A DNA stretch of 28,368 nucleotides from PCRC01 sp040384665 (GTDB lineage Bacteria > Pseudomonadota > Gammaproteobacteria > Burkholderiales > Burkholderiaceae_C), in contig JAZKIY010000067.1 in NCBI GenBank assembly GCA_040384665.1, positions 1 through 28,368 on the forward strand, written 5' to 3'. Of the stretch, positions 8,611-16,015 are shown one piece after another. Each line of letters starts with the position of its first letter. Within the stretch, counting starts at the first letter, position 1. Under the pieces are notes generated by a model. The model saw nothing but the letters and a program-made list of their open reading frames with translations, did no database searches and had not been told where the DNA came from. A program made the position numbers and the translations under genes.

Positions 8611-8684
8611 TCTTCCGCTATTTTTTATATAGCTGAATTGCTAGATTCCACTAGGGCCCAGTGCCAATTTGGTTGAAATTTCAC
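8611..8684 (+). repeat. Dispersed intergenic repeat, copy C
   Basis: Low-GC element ending just before the polymerase ATG. ATAGCT at 8629-8634 and AGGGC at 8653-8657 keep the 24-bp offset; CCACTAGGGC and GCCAATTT match copy A. It lies between the SOS box and the start codon, so it should form part of the mRNA leader. Confidence 0.78.
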
Positions 8685-8694
8685 CGCCCAGAGC

Positions 8695-9948
8695 ATGTTG
8701 CGCACCCTGTTCGTCGATTTCAACTCGTTTTTTGCCTCGGTGGAGCAACACTTGCAGCCGCAGCTGCGCGGCCGGCCGGTGGGGGTGGTGCCGGTGGAAG
8801 CCGAGTCCACCTGCTGCATTGCCGCAAGCGCCGAGGCCAAGGCCTTTGGGGTCAAAACCGGCACGCCGGTGCACGAGGCGCGCCGGCGCTGCCCGGGCAT
8901 TGTTTTCGTGCTGGCCCAGCATGCCAAGTATGTGCAGGTGCACCACGACGCCATTGCCGTGATCGACCGCGTGGTGCCGGTGCAGGACGTGATGTCCATC
9001 GACGAGATGGCCTGCAGCCTCACCGGCCGCTGGCGCGCCCGCGACCAGGCCGAGCGCATCGCCCGCCAGGTGAAGGCGGCGCTGCGCGACGAACTGGGCG
9101 CGTGCCTGACCTGCTCGATCGGCATCGCGCCCAACACGTTGCTGGCCAAGCTCGCCTCCAACATGCACAAACCCGACGGGCTGACGGTGCTGGAGCAGGC
9201 CGACATCCCTGCCCGTCTGCTGCACCTGGCGCCAGGCGCCTTCTACGGCATCGGCCCGCGCATGGTGGCGCGGCTGGCCCGCGCCGGCATCGCCACCATG
9301 GCCGAGCTGTACGCCGCACCGCGCGAACTGCTGCACAGCGCCTGGGGCGGCGTGGCCGGCGACGAGATGTACGACAAACTGCGGGGCATGCCGTATGCGC
9401 AGCGCGTCAGCCCGGCGCGCTCGCTCGGCCATTCGCACGTTCTGCCGCCCGAACTGCGCCACCCCGAAGGCGCGCTCAGCGTGCTGAACCGGCTGACGCA
9501 AAAAGCCGCCATGCGGCTGCGCAAGCAGGGCCACTACGCCACCGCGATGGCGGTCGGCGTGCGCTGCGCCCACCGTTACCACGACCAGGCCGGTGGCGGC
9601 CGCGACACGCGCTTTGGCGAAACGCAGGACACCACCTTCTTGCTGCAGACCCTGCACACCCTGTGGCACAGCGGCCTGCAGCAGCTGCAGGCACCCAAGG
9701 CGGTGAGCGTGACGCTGCTGGGCCTGGTGCCCGCCGCGCTGCACACGCTGCCGCTGTTTGACGCGCCCGACCCGGTGGAAGCCACCCAGCCACCGCGCGA
9801 CCGCGGCCGGCTCAACGCCGCGGTGGACCGCATCAACAAGGCCCACGGCAAGAACGCGCTGTACTTTGCCAGCGCCCACGGCGCGCTGAACGAAGCGCCA
9901 ATGCGCATCGCCTTCAACCGCATCCCGGACATCGAAACCGAGCGCTGA
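8695..9948 (+). CDS. dinB: Y-family DNA polymerase (DinB/Pol IV-like)
   Basis: Error-prone translesion DNA polymerase. 417 residues, longer than E. coli Pol IV (351). Catalytic palm residues are intact: D8 in LFVDFNSFFASVEQ, and D103/E104 in SIDEMA; this argues against a catalytically dead ImuB. CSIGIAPNTLLAKLASNMHK and YGIGPRMVARLARAGI (helix-hairpin-helix) are typical of DinB. The little-finger domain follows (SLGHSHVLPPELRHPEGALS), with a Pro/Arg-rich segment and a C-terminal part (NKAHGKNALYFASAHGALNE) seen in a proteobacterial DinB-like branch. I see no clear C-terminal clamp-binding motif. A LexA box lies 94 bp upstream. The assignment to DinB rather than a sister Y-family group is moderate. 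Confidence 0.9.
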   Translation: MLRTLFVDFNSFFASVEQHLQPQLRGRPVGVVPVEAESTCCIAASAEAKAFGVKTGTPVHEARRRCPGIVFVLAQHAKYVQVHHDAIAVIDRVVPVQDVMSIDEMACSLTGRWRARDQAERIARQVKAALRDELGACLTCSIGIAPNTLLAKLASNMHKPDGLTVLEQADIPARLLHLAPGAFYGIGPRMVARLARAGIATMAELYAAPRELLHSAWGGVAGDEMYDKLRGMPYAQRVSPARSLGHSHVLPPELRHPEGALSVLNRLTQKAAMRLRKQGHYATAMAVGVRCAHRYHDQAGGGRDTRFGETQDTTFLLQTLHTLWHSGLQQLQAPKAVSVTLLGLVPAALHTLPLFDAPDPVEATQPPRDRGRLNAAVDRINKAHGKNALYFASAHGALNEAPMRIAFNRIPDIETER

Positions 9949-10046
9949 CCCACGGCCCTGTCGCGCACGCGATTGCGGCAACTGGGCCGCAAAACCGGCC
10001 GATATTGCGCCTTTGCACCCACCCTATCTGACCAAAATGGGTTGGC

Positions 10047-11060
10047 ATGACACACCGCCTGCACACCCGTTTTCTGTTGCCCATCGGGCTGGTATTGACG
10101 CTGGCCGCCTGCGGCGGCGGCGGTAGCGGTGGCAGTGACAGCACCACCAGCGGCACCACCACCATTGCCACGGCCAGCAGCGGGGGGGGCAACCTGTCCG
10201 CCACCAGCCTCAGCCCCGAAGCCACCGCCGCCCAGCGGCTGAACACCGAGCGCGGCGCCTGCGGCTTTGGCACCCTGCAACCCAACACCCTGCTGGACCA
10301 AGCCGCGCTGAACCACGCCAACTACAACGCCTACCAGGCCTCGCTCGGCGTATTGGCCGGGCATGTGGAGGCTGTGGGCCAGCCGCTGTTCACCGGCATC
10401 ACGTTGTTTGACCGGGCACTGGCCGTGGGCTACCCCTACCGCGACCTGTGGGAAAACGTCACCACGCTGTACTGGCGCAACGTCACCGGCACGCTGAACA
10501 CCGTGTCGCTGGCCACCTATGCCGACGAACGCACCCGCGGTCTGCTGACCTCGGTCTACCACCTCAAGGGCATGTTGGTCGCCACACGCGACGTGGGGGT
10601 GGCGGTGCTGCACAAACAGTTTGGCACCACGGTGGTGAGGGACATGGTGGTGGAGCTGGGCACCCAGTTGCTTGCCCCTGTGCCACCAGCGCAAACCGGC
10701 GTGCTCACCTACCCCTGCGAAGGCACACAGGCCGCGCGGGCGGTGTTCACGCCGTCGGGCGAAACACCCAACCCCCGGCCCGGTTTTGTGGGCGACATCG
10801 GCACGCCGATCTACCTGCGCGCACCGGGCAGCGACCGCATCAGCATCACTTCGTTCGCGGTGACCGAATGGGCCACCGGCACCGCGGTGCCGGCACAGGC
10901 CATGACGCTGGCCAACGACCCGGCGCAATGGCTCAGCCTGAACGACGCCTTCATCCTGCCCGACGCGCCACTGACGGCCAACGTGCGCTACCGGGTGCGC
11001 GTCAGCGGCATGGCGGGCTCGGTCGCCTACAGCAAGGATTTTTCGTTCACGCCGTCGTGA
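10047..11060 (+). CDS. CAP-domain (SCP/PR-1-like) lipoprotein
   Basis: Predicted lipoprotein of 337 residues: short signal peptide with basic N-terminus and hydrophobic core, lipobox LAAC with Cys22, then a Gly/Ser/Thr-rich tether to about residue 55. A CAP domain follows (AAQRLNTERGACGFGTLQPN, then AALNHANYNAYQ), with WENV near residue 138 like the CAP signature GENI. The bacterial CAP family has no single known function; members bind lipids or act at the cell surface. The C-terminal part (about 240-337) looks like a small beta-sandwich (TANVRYRVRVSG, AYSKDFSF). It stands alone, 98 bp after the polymerase and convergent with the PPOX gene, 20 bp apart; CCGGG/CCCGG at 11063-11080 is a weak hairpin there. 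Confidence 0.82.
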   Translation: MTHRLHTRFLLPIGLVLTLAACGGGGSGGSDSTTSGTTTIATASSGGGNLSATSLSPEATAAQRLNTERGACGFGTLQPNTLLDQAALNHANYNAYQASLGVLAGHVEAVGQPLFTGITLFDRALAVGYPYRDLWENVTTLYWRNVTGTLNTVSLATYADERTRGLLTSVYHLKGMLVATRDVGVAVLHKQFGTTVVRDMVVELGTQLLAPVPPAQTGVLTYPCEGTQAARAVFTPSGETPNPRPGFVGDIGTPIYLRAPGSDRISITSFAVTEWATGTAVPAQAMTLANDPAQWLSLNDAFILPDAPLTANVRYRVRVSGMAGSVAYSKDFSFTPS

Positions 11061-11080
11061 ATCCGGGGCACTGAGCCCGG

Positions 11081-11728
11081 TCAGTACAGCGTGTCGCGCT
11101 GGCGGGCGGGCAGTTCGCTGTCGTATTTCTGGGCGTCGATGGCGGCACCGGTCAGGGCAGACAGGATGCTGCCTGGCGTTGGCACCTGGCCAGGCCGCTC
11201 TGTCGGCACGCCCTGCCACAACGCCGAGCGCTGGATGGCCCGGGCGCACTGGAAATACACCGCCTCGACCGTGACCACCAGCACACAGCGCGGCGGCTGG
11301 CCGTTGACCACAAAGCGCTGCAGCAAGGTCGGCTCGATGGAAATCACCGCCCGGCCGTTGACGCGCAACGTCTCACCCACGCCGGGAATCAAAAACAGCA
11401 GCGCCACACGCGGGTCGGTCAACAGGTTGTGCAGGCTGTCGACCCGGTTGTTGCCGCGCCGCTCGGGCAGCAGCAGTGTGGTGGGGTTCTCCACCACCAC
11501 AAAACCGGCCGCGTCACCGCGCGGCGAGGCGTCCAGCCCGCCGGGCCCGCTGGTGGCCAGCACCGCAAAGGGAGACGCCTCAACCATGGCCTGGTAGTGC
11601 GGGTGCAGGTACGACACTTCTTTGCGCACCGAGGCCTCGCCCACCGCGCCAAACAACGGCGCCAGTTGTTCGGGGGTGGTGATGTGGTGTTTGTCAGGGC
11701 TGGCCATGCGCAGCAGTTTAGCGGTCAT
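11081..11728 (-). CDS. PPOX-class FMN-dependent protein (pyridoxamine 5'-phosphate oxidase-like)
   Basis: 215-residue split-barrel flavoprotein resembling the DR_2398/MSMEG_1061-type group (TIGR04025); members bind FMN and are presumed oxidoreductases without a known substrate. Typical blocks: HYQAMVEASPFAVLATSGPG, ASPRGDAAGFV, LLLPERRGNNRVDSLHNLL and FLIPGVGETLRVNGRA. ATG 11728 overlaps the TGA of the DUF429 gene as ATGA, which sets the start; upstream codons in this frame are antisense noise. Last gene of the thioesterase-DUF429-PPOX set and of the long minus-strand run. Confidence 0.87.
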   Translation of the reverse strand: MTAKLLRMASPDKHHITTPEQLAPLFGAVGEASVRKEVSYLHPHYQAMVEASPFAVLATSGPGGLDASPRGDAAGFVVVENPTTLLLPERRGNNRVDSLHNLLTDPRVALLFLIPGVGETLRVNGRAVISIEPTLLQRFVVNGQPPRCVLVVTVEAVYFQCARAIQRSALWQGVPTERPGQVPTPGSILSALTGAAIDAQKYDSELPARQRDTLY

Positions 11729-12555
11729 GCCGCCGTGACGATCCAGCCTTCCAGCGGGTCCAGGTTGGTGGGCAGGCCATAGTGCGGCGCACCCTGCTGT
11801 TGGGCCCACGCCGCCTGCAGCAGGCACAGCGTGGCGTCGAGTGCGTCGCCGCTGGCGTCGTCGGTCAGCGCGTCGCGCTGCGCATGGCTGAGCTTGAGGC
11901 GCAGGCCGAGGCGGGTCTGGCCGTGTTCGAGTGCGGTGATCAGGTCCTTGCGGGCGATCAGCCGCTCCGGCGTCTGCTTGGCCTTGTCGTCGCTTTTGTA
12001 GCTGCGGCTGCCGAGCACTTCGCGCGCCAGCAGCCCGGGGTAGCCTTCCAGCGCCACGCGGGCCATGTCACCGGCATGCAAGCCCGGCAGGTGCACACCG
12101 GCCGCCAGCAGCGGGGGCACACCGGCGTGCAGCATGAAGGCCACTGGCGGGTTGACCCACTTCATGCTGGGGCTGGCGCCGGCGGGCAAATCGGTGGCCC
12201 GGTGGGCGAATTTTCCGCCCACCGGGCGCGCATCGCAAAACGCGGCGAAGGTGGCGCGGACCTCGTCGCGGCCCAGGCTGGCGTAATGGTGCATGCAGGC
12301 CAGCCAGTCGGTGGGCCAGCCAAGCGTGGTGACCAGTTCGCGCGGCAGGCCAAAGGGGAAGTCAAAAGCGCCGACCCAGGGCTGCGGCGTGGCCAGCCAC
12401 TGCGCAAAGCCGGCCAACGTGTCGAGGCGTTCCAGCCGCGACAGCACCACCCGCCCGCTGGTCTGGTGCCCCAGCGCCAGCACGATGGGTTTGCGGCGGC
12501 TTGGGGCGCTGGAGAAATCGCAACCGAGCAGCAGGCCCGGCGCGCTGGCACTCAC
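11725..12555 (-). CDS. DUF429 family protein
   Basis: 276 residues from GTG 12555, which overlaps the TGA of the thioesterase gene as GTGA; this close junction decides the start. The N-terminus PGLLLGCDFSSAPSRRKPIV and later WVGAFDFPFGLPRELV have the strand-Asp pattern of DUF429, a family with an RNase H-like fold and no established function. Further conserved-looking parts are EGYPGLLAREVLG and DASGDALDATLCLLQAAWA, the acidic late motif with the helix that closes the domain. Candidate acidic active-site residues are the Asp of CDFSS, the Asp of FDFPFG and the Asp pair in SGDALDA. Nuclease activity is inference only. Confidence 0.8.
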   Translation of the reverse strand: MSASAPGLLLGCDFSSAPSRRKPIVLALGHQTSGRVVLSRLERLDTLAGFAQWLATPQPWVGAFDFPFGLPRELVTTLGWPTDWLACMHHYASLGRDEVRATFAAFCDARPVGGKFAHRATDLPAGASPSMKWVNPPVAFMLHAGVPPLLAAGVHLPGLHAGDMARVALEGYPGLLAREVLGSRSYKSDDKAKQTPERLIARKDLITALEHGQTRLGLRLKLSHAQRDALTDDASGDALDATLCLLQAAWAQQQGAPHYGLPTNLDPLEGWIVTAA

Positions 12556-12974
12556 GCCGGATCGCCCAGCGCCTGGCGCAGCGCCAAGGGCACTGGCCCG
12601 CTGCGCAGCGGCGTACCGGGGCCGGCTTCGTACTGGCACCAGACCCGCGTTTCGTTGCCACGCGCCAGCAGACGGCCATCGGCATGCACAAACTCATGGC
12701 CCACCACAAAAGAGCTGCTGCCCCAGCGGGTCACACGGGCACGCACCTCGCACCAGTCCCCATAGGTGGGTGAACTCTTGAAGGCGCACTGCGTGTCCAC
12801 CGACGGAATGGTCCAGCCCTCGGTGCGGATGCGCGTGGCCGGGTAGCCCACCTGCTCCAGCAGCGCCCAGGTGGCCGCGTCCATCCAGCGGTAGTAGGTG
12901 GGGTAGTAAATGATGCCGGCCGGGTCGCAGTCGCCCCAGGCGACCTGGCGTGGCAGGCGACACTCAATAGACAC
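12552..12974 (-). CDS. 4HBT-family acyl-CoA thioesterase (YbgC-like)
   Basis: 140-residue hotdog-fold thioesterase. The active-site segment VAWGDCDPAGIIYYPTYYRW contains Asp17, the expected nucleophile/base of 4-hydroxybenzoyl-CoA thioesterase relatives. SSFVVGHEFVHADGRLLARG is the central strand pair. GTG 12974 was chosen: GGAG lies 7 bp upstream and the hotdog domain starts immediately after. A longer reading frame to 13028 encodes only Pro/Gly/Ala-rich sequence from the GC-rich repeat. The substrate cannot be told from sequence; family members hydrolyse short-chain or aromatic acyl-CoA. Confidence 0.87.
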   Translation of the reverse strand: MSIECRLPRQVAWGDCDPAGIIYYPTYYRWMDAATWALLEQVGYPATRIRTEGWTIPSVDTQCAFKSSPTYGDWCEVRARVTRWGSSSFVVGHEFVHADGRLLARGNETRVWCQYEAGPGTPLRSGPVPLALRQALGDPA

Positions 12975-13082
12975 CGACCCACTCCAAGGGGCTCCTGCCG
13001 CCGCGCCGGGCCGCCCCAAGCAAGGCACGGCCCCCTCCTCGGGGGGCAGCGAACCACACGCAGTGGGGAGCGTGGGGGCTCA
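12965..13082 (-). repeat. GC-rich intergenic repeat between the BLUF and thioesterase genes
   Basis: Read on the minus strand the element starts TGAGCCCCCACGCTCCCC, continues through a hairpin of six C against six G (CCCCCC/GGGGGG type, near 13028-13046), then CTTGGGGCGGCCCGGCGCGG, and ends near TTGGAGTGGGTCGGTG. I recall this pattern as common between genes in Comamonadaceae, but cannot search for it here. Its first TGA is the stop codon of the BLUF gene, and its far end contains the GGAG and GTG used by the thioesterase gene. Confidence 0.7.
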
Positions 13083-13502
13083 TGCCCGGCCGATGATGGA
13101 CGCTGTGGCCATCAGTTCTTCCAGTAACGCGAGGGATACCTTGCCCGATACCGCGTAGGGATCAAGCTCGGGCTTCTCGGCGTACTTCAGCAAAATGCTG
13201 GTGTTGATCTTGGACATGTTGACCTGCCCCATGGTCCAGCCGCCAAAGCGGCGCTCGCTGATTTCTTCGTAGTGCAGCAGCACCACATCCTTGTGCCGTG
13301 CGTCGCGCTGGATGTGCCCATACAGCTCGCTGACCGGCATGCGGCCCCCTTCGATGGCCTGCAGAAAGATGCCCCCGCCGTAGCAGAGGATGCCGGTGAT
13401 GCCACTGGTCGGGTTGAACTGGCGCGACTGCGCGAGGATGGCGTCGATGGCCTCTGCGGTGGTGTCCACCGCGCGGCTTGCGTAAAGTAGGCGTACCAGC
13501 AT
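13080..13502 (-). CDS. BLUF-domain blue-light sensor (FAD)
   Basis: Stand-alone BLUF protein of 140 residues. The residues that make the photocycle in AppA/Slr1694 are all in place: Tyr7 (RLLYASRA), Asn30, Gln48 (FLQAIEGG), Trp89 and Met91 (FGGWTMG). GITGILCY (34-41) and the HIQRDARH helix (63-70) are also typical. After about residue 95 comes a short helical tail (LLKYAEKPEL, SLALLEELMATAS) and no output domain, so it probably signals by protein contact, like other short BLUF proteins. ATG 13502 follows the folE stop by 13 bp, which suggests one transcript. The function of the pair is unknown; light control of pterin or folate supply is speculation. Confidence 0.93.
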   Translation of the reverse strand: MLVRLLYASRAVDTTAEAIDAILAQSRQFNPTSGITGILCYGGGIFLQAIEGGRMPVSELYGHIQRDARHKDVVLLHYEEISERRFGGWTMGQVNMSKINTSILLKYAEKPELDPYAVSGKVSLALLEELMATASIIGRA

Positions 13503-13515
13503 GGTTGTTCTCGCT

Positions 13516-14235
13516 TCAGGCTTTGTTGGGGATCAACGACAGGAATTCGCGCCGCAGGTTCGGGTCTTTCAGGAACACGCCGCGCATCACCGAGTTGATC
13601 ATGCGGCTGTCCATGTCTTTCACGCCGCGCCAGGCCATGCAGTAGTGGCTGGCTTCCATCACGATGGCCAGGCCGTCGGGCTGGGTTTTTTCCTGGATCA
13701 GGTCGGCCAGTTGCACCACCGCTTCTTCCTGGATCTGTGGCCGGCCCATCACCCACTCGGCCAGCCGCGCGTACTTGGACAGGCCAATCACGTTGGTGTG
13801 TTCGTTGGGCAGAACACCGATCCAGATCTTGCCGATGACCGGGCAGAAGTGGTGTGAACAGGCACTGCGCACGGTGATCGGGCCGACGATCATCAGCTCG
13901 TTGAGGTGGCCCACATTGGGGAATTCGGTGATGGTCGGCGCCTGCACGTAGCGGCCACGGAAGACCTCGTTGACGTACATCTTGGCCACGCGGCGGGCGG
14001 TGTCGCCGGTGTTGTGGTCGTTCTCGGTGTCGATCACCAGGCTGTCAAGGACGCCCTGCATCTTGACGGTCACTTCGTCGAGCAGCTTTTCCAGATCGCC
14101 GGGTTGAATGAAGTTGGCGATGTTGTCGTTGGCAAGGAAGCGCTTGCGCGACGCGGCCAGACGCTCGCGGATCTTGACGGAAACGGGGGTGCCATCGTCG
14201 GGGTCGACAGGGGTCATGGGAGGTTTGCTGGTCAT
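13516..14235 (-). CDS. folE: GTP cyclohydrolase I
   Basis: Converts GTP to 7,8-dihydroneopterin triphosphate, the entry to folate and to queuosine. 239 residues from ATG 14235. Zinc ligands are C126 and H129 in CSHHFCP and C199 in SHYCMAWRG; other family blocks are NEVFRGRY, IWIGVLPN..VIGLSKYARL, RPQIQEEAVVQLADLI and SRMINSVMRG. The first ~40 residues are a variable extension; a second Met at residue 7 could also serve as start. The upstream frame to 14286 runs into repeat copy B and is rejected. The ligase gene ends 76 bp upstream, so folE may have its own promoter there, although TACGAT at 14247-14252 is only a weak -10. Confidence 0.95.
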   Translation of the reverse strand: MTSKPPMTPVDPDDGTPVSVKIRERLAASRKRFLANDNIANFIQPGDLEKLLDEVTVKMQGVLDSLVIDTENDHNTGDTARRVAKMYVNEVFRGRYVQAPTITEFPNVGHLNELMIVGPITVRSACSHHFCPVIGKIWIGVLPNEHTNVIGLSKYARLAEWVMGRPQIQEEAVVQLADLIQEKTQPDGLAIVMEASHYCMAWRGVKDMDSRMINSVMRGVFLKDPNLRREFLSLIPNKA

Positions 14236-14261
14236 GTTCACCCAACATCGTACCAGCGATT

Positions 14262-14332
14262 GATTTTGAAGGTTTTTAAGCCTCAAGCCCTAGTGAAACC
14301 TCACGATTAAGCTATGAATTCAGGAGCAATTC
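14262..14332 (-). repeat. Dispersed intergenic repeat, copy B (overlaps ligase 3' end)
   Basis: On the minus strand ATAGCT starts at 14315 and AGGGC at 14291, the constant 24-bp offset. GAATTGCTCCTGAATTCATA matches copy A almost base for base, as does TTTCACTAGGGCT. The element begins inside the ligase reading frame and supplies its last codons (LNS) and the TAG. Confidence 0.8.
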
Positions 14333-16015
14333 AAGGTCTTGCAGGGTGTTGGCCTCGTGCAGCGGCTTGTCATGGCGCGGGCGCAGCATGCGCGGAAAAC
14401 GCACCGCCACCCCACTCTTGTGGCGTGTGCTGCGTTGGATGCCCTCGAAGCCCAGCTCGAACACCAGCGACGGCTGCACCGACCGCACCGGCCCGAATTT
14501 CTCCAGCGTGGTCTTGCGGATGATGGCATCCACCGCCTTGAACTCTTCGTCGGTCAGGCCGGAATACGCCTTGGCGAAAGCCACAAGCTGCAGCGCGCCC
14601 GGTTGAGCCGGTTGCTTTGCGGCAATGGCGTCCAGCACCGCATCGGCCTCGGCCTTGTCGTGTGGCGGGCGGTTCCAGACCGCGAAGGTGTAGTCGGTGT
14701 AGACCGAGGCGCGGCGCCCATGGCCAGCCTGGGCGTAGATCAGCACGCAGTCCACGCTCATGGGGTCGATCTTCCATTTCCACCACAGGCCATCGGCCTT
14801 GGTTCGCCCCGTGCCGTAAGCGGCATCGCGGCGCTTGAGCATGAAACCCTCCATGCCACGCGCGCGCGACCCGCTGCGCAGCGCGGCGTAGTCGGCCCAG
14901 CTGTCCCGCACTTCCACCGGCGACAGCATCAGCGGGGTGCCGGCCAGCAGGCGCGCCAGCCGTGCCCGCCGCGCCTGCTGCGGCAGCGTACGGATGTCGT
15001 GGCCACCGTCTTCCAGCAGGTCGTAGGCCATGAAGCTCACCGGCGCGTCGGCCAGCACCTTTTTGTTCAGCGTCTTGCGGCCAATGCGCTGCTGCAGCAG
15101 CGCAAACGGCGCAGGCTGGCCGTCTTTCCAGACCAGCACCTCGCCGTCAAGCACCGTGCCGTCGGGCAGGGCCTGGGCCAGCGCCACGATTTCGGGAAAA
15201 CGCTCGGTCACCAGCTCTTCGCCGCGCGACCAGAGCCACACCTGGCCGCCGCGCCTCACGACCTGGCCGCGGATGCCGTCGTACTTCCACTCCACCTGCC
15301 AGTCGCCCACGGGGCCGAGTGTCTTGTCCAGGTCGGGCACGGTGTCGAGCTGGTGCGCCAGGAAAAACGGGTAGGGCTGGCCCAGGTCCTCGGCGGCGAC
15401 TGCCCCCGGGTCGGCATCGGGATCGAAGGCGGCCGTCAGCGCCGCATAACGCGCGGCGCTGGGCAGGCTCTTGCCGTCGGTGTAGCCCATCATGCGCTGC
15501 GCCACCCGCTTGGCGTCAATGCCAGCATGCTTGGCCAGCGCGCGCTGCACCAGCAACTTGCTCACACCCACCCGAAAGCCGCCGCCCACCAGCTTGACCA
15601 GCAGAAAGCGGCCCTGCGGGTCGAGCTCGCGCCAATAGGCAGTCACGCGCTGTGCCACTTCTTCTTCGGGCAAGCCGCGCAACGGCAGCAGCCGGTCTTC
15701 CACCCAGTCGGCCAGACCGAGGTCGGACGCGGTGCTTTCCAGCGGCAGGATGTGGGCAATGGTCTCGGCCAGGTCGCCCACCACCTGGTAGGCCTCCTCG
15801 AACAGCCAGTCTTCAATGCCAGCCACCTGGCAGGCCAGTGCCCGCAGTTGCGCGGTCTTCACCACCTGGCGCGGTTTGCCGCCGGCCAGAAAGTACACCG
15901 CCCAGGCGGCGTCGCGCGCGCTGGCGCGGGCAAAGTAGGCCTGCAGCGCCTCGACCTTGGCGTTGGTGGAGGTCGTGCTGTCGAGGGCGCTGAAGAGTTT
16001 GGCGAACTGCTTCAT
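14312..16015 (-). CDS. ATP-dependent DNA ligase
   Basis: 567-residue ligase with the N-terminal DNA-binding, adenylation and OB-fold domain order of the larger bacterial ATP ligases (Lig B type). Nucleotidyl motifs: I K244 in EWKYDGIRG, III TVLDGEVLVW (about 287-296), IV EGFMLKRRDAAYG and V WWKWKID; the OB domain ends with EKFGPVRSVQPSLVFELGFE, RHKSGVAVRFPRMLR and LQDLELLLNS. ATG 16015 overlaps the upstream TGA as ATGA. NAD-dependent LigA surely replicates the genome, so this is a repair ligase. In other genomes such ligases sit beside an MBL exonuclease, an Lhr-type helicase and a PdeM-like phosphoesterase; here the exonuclease is four genes upstream and the other two are absent. The 3' end is repeat-derived. 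Confidence 0.95.
   Translation of the reverse strand: MKQFAKLFSALDSTTSTNAKVEALQAYFARASARDAAWAVYFLAGGKPRQVVKTAQLRALACQVAGIEDWLFEEAYQVVGDLAETIAHILPLESTASDLGLADWVEDRLLPLRGLPEEEVAQRVTAYWRELDPQGRFLLVKLVGGGFRVGVSKLLVQRALAKHAGIDAKRVAQRMMGYTDGKSLPSAARYAALTAAFDPDADPGAVAAEDLGQPYPFFLAHQLDTVPDLDKTLGPVGDWQVEWKYDGIRGQVVRRGGQVWLWSRGEELVTERFPEIVALAQALPDGTVLDGEVLVWKDGQPAPFALLQQRIGRKTLNKKVLADAPVSFMAYDLLEDGGHDIRTLPQQARRARLARLLAGTPLMLSPVEVRDSWADYAALRSGSRARGMEGFMLKRRDAAYGTGRTKADGLWWKWKIDPMSVDCVLIYAQAGHGRRASVYTDYTFAVWNRPPHDKAEADAVLDAIAAKQPAQPGALQLVAFAKAYSGLTDEEFKAVDAIIRKTTLEKFGPVRSVQPSLVFELGFEGIQRSTRHKSGVAVRFPRMLRPRHDKPLHEANTLQDLELLLNS

Noticed and set aside
8641..11249. Two long minus-strand frames (446 and 557 codons) opposite the polymerase and CAP lipoprotein
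   Set aside because: Shadows of genes with clear catalytic or signal motifs on the plus strand; compositions are low-complexity.
12975..13028. N-terminal extension of the thioesterase
   Set aside because: Encoded wholly by the GC-rich repeat; the domain and a ribosome binding site support GTG 12974.
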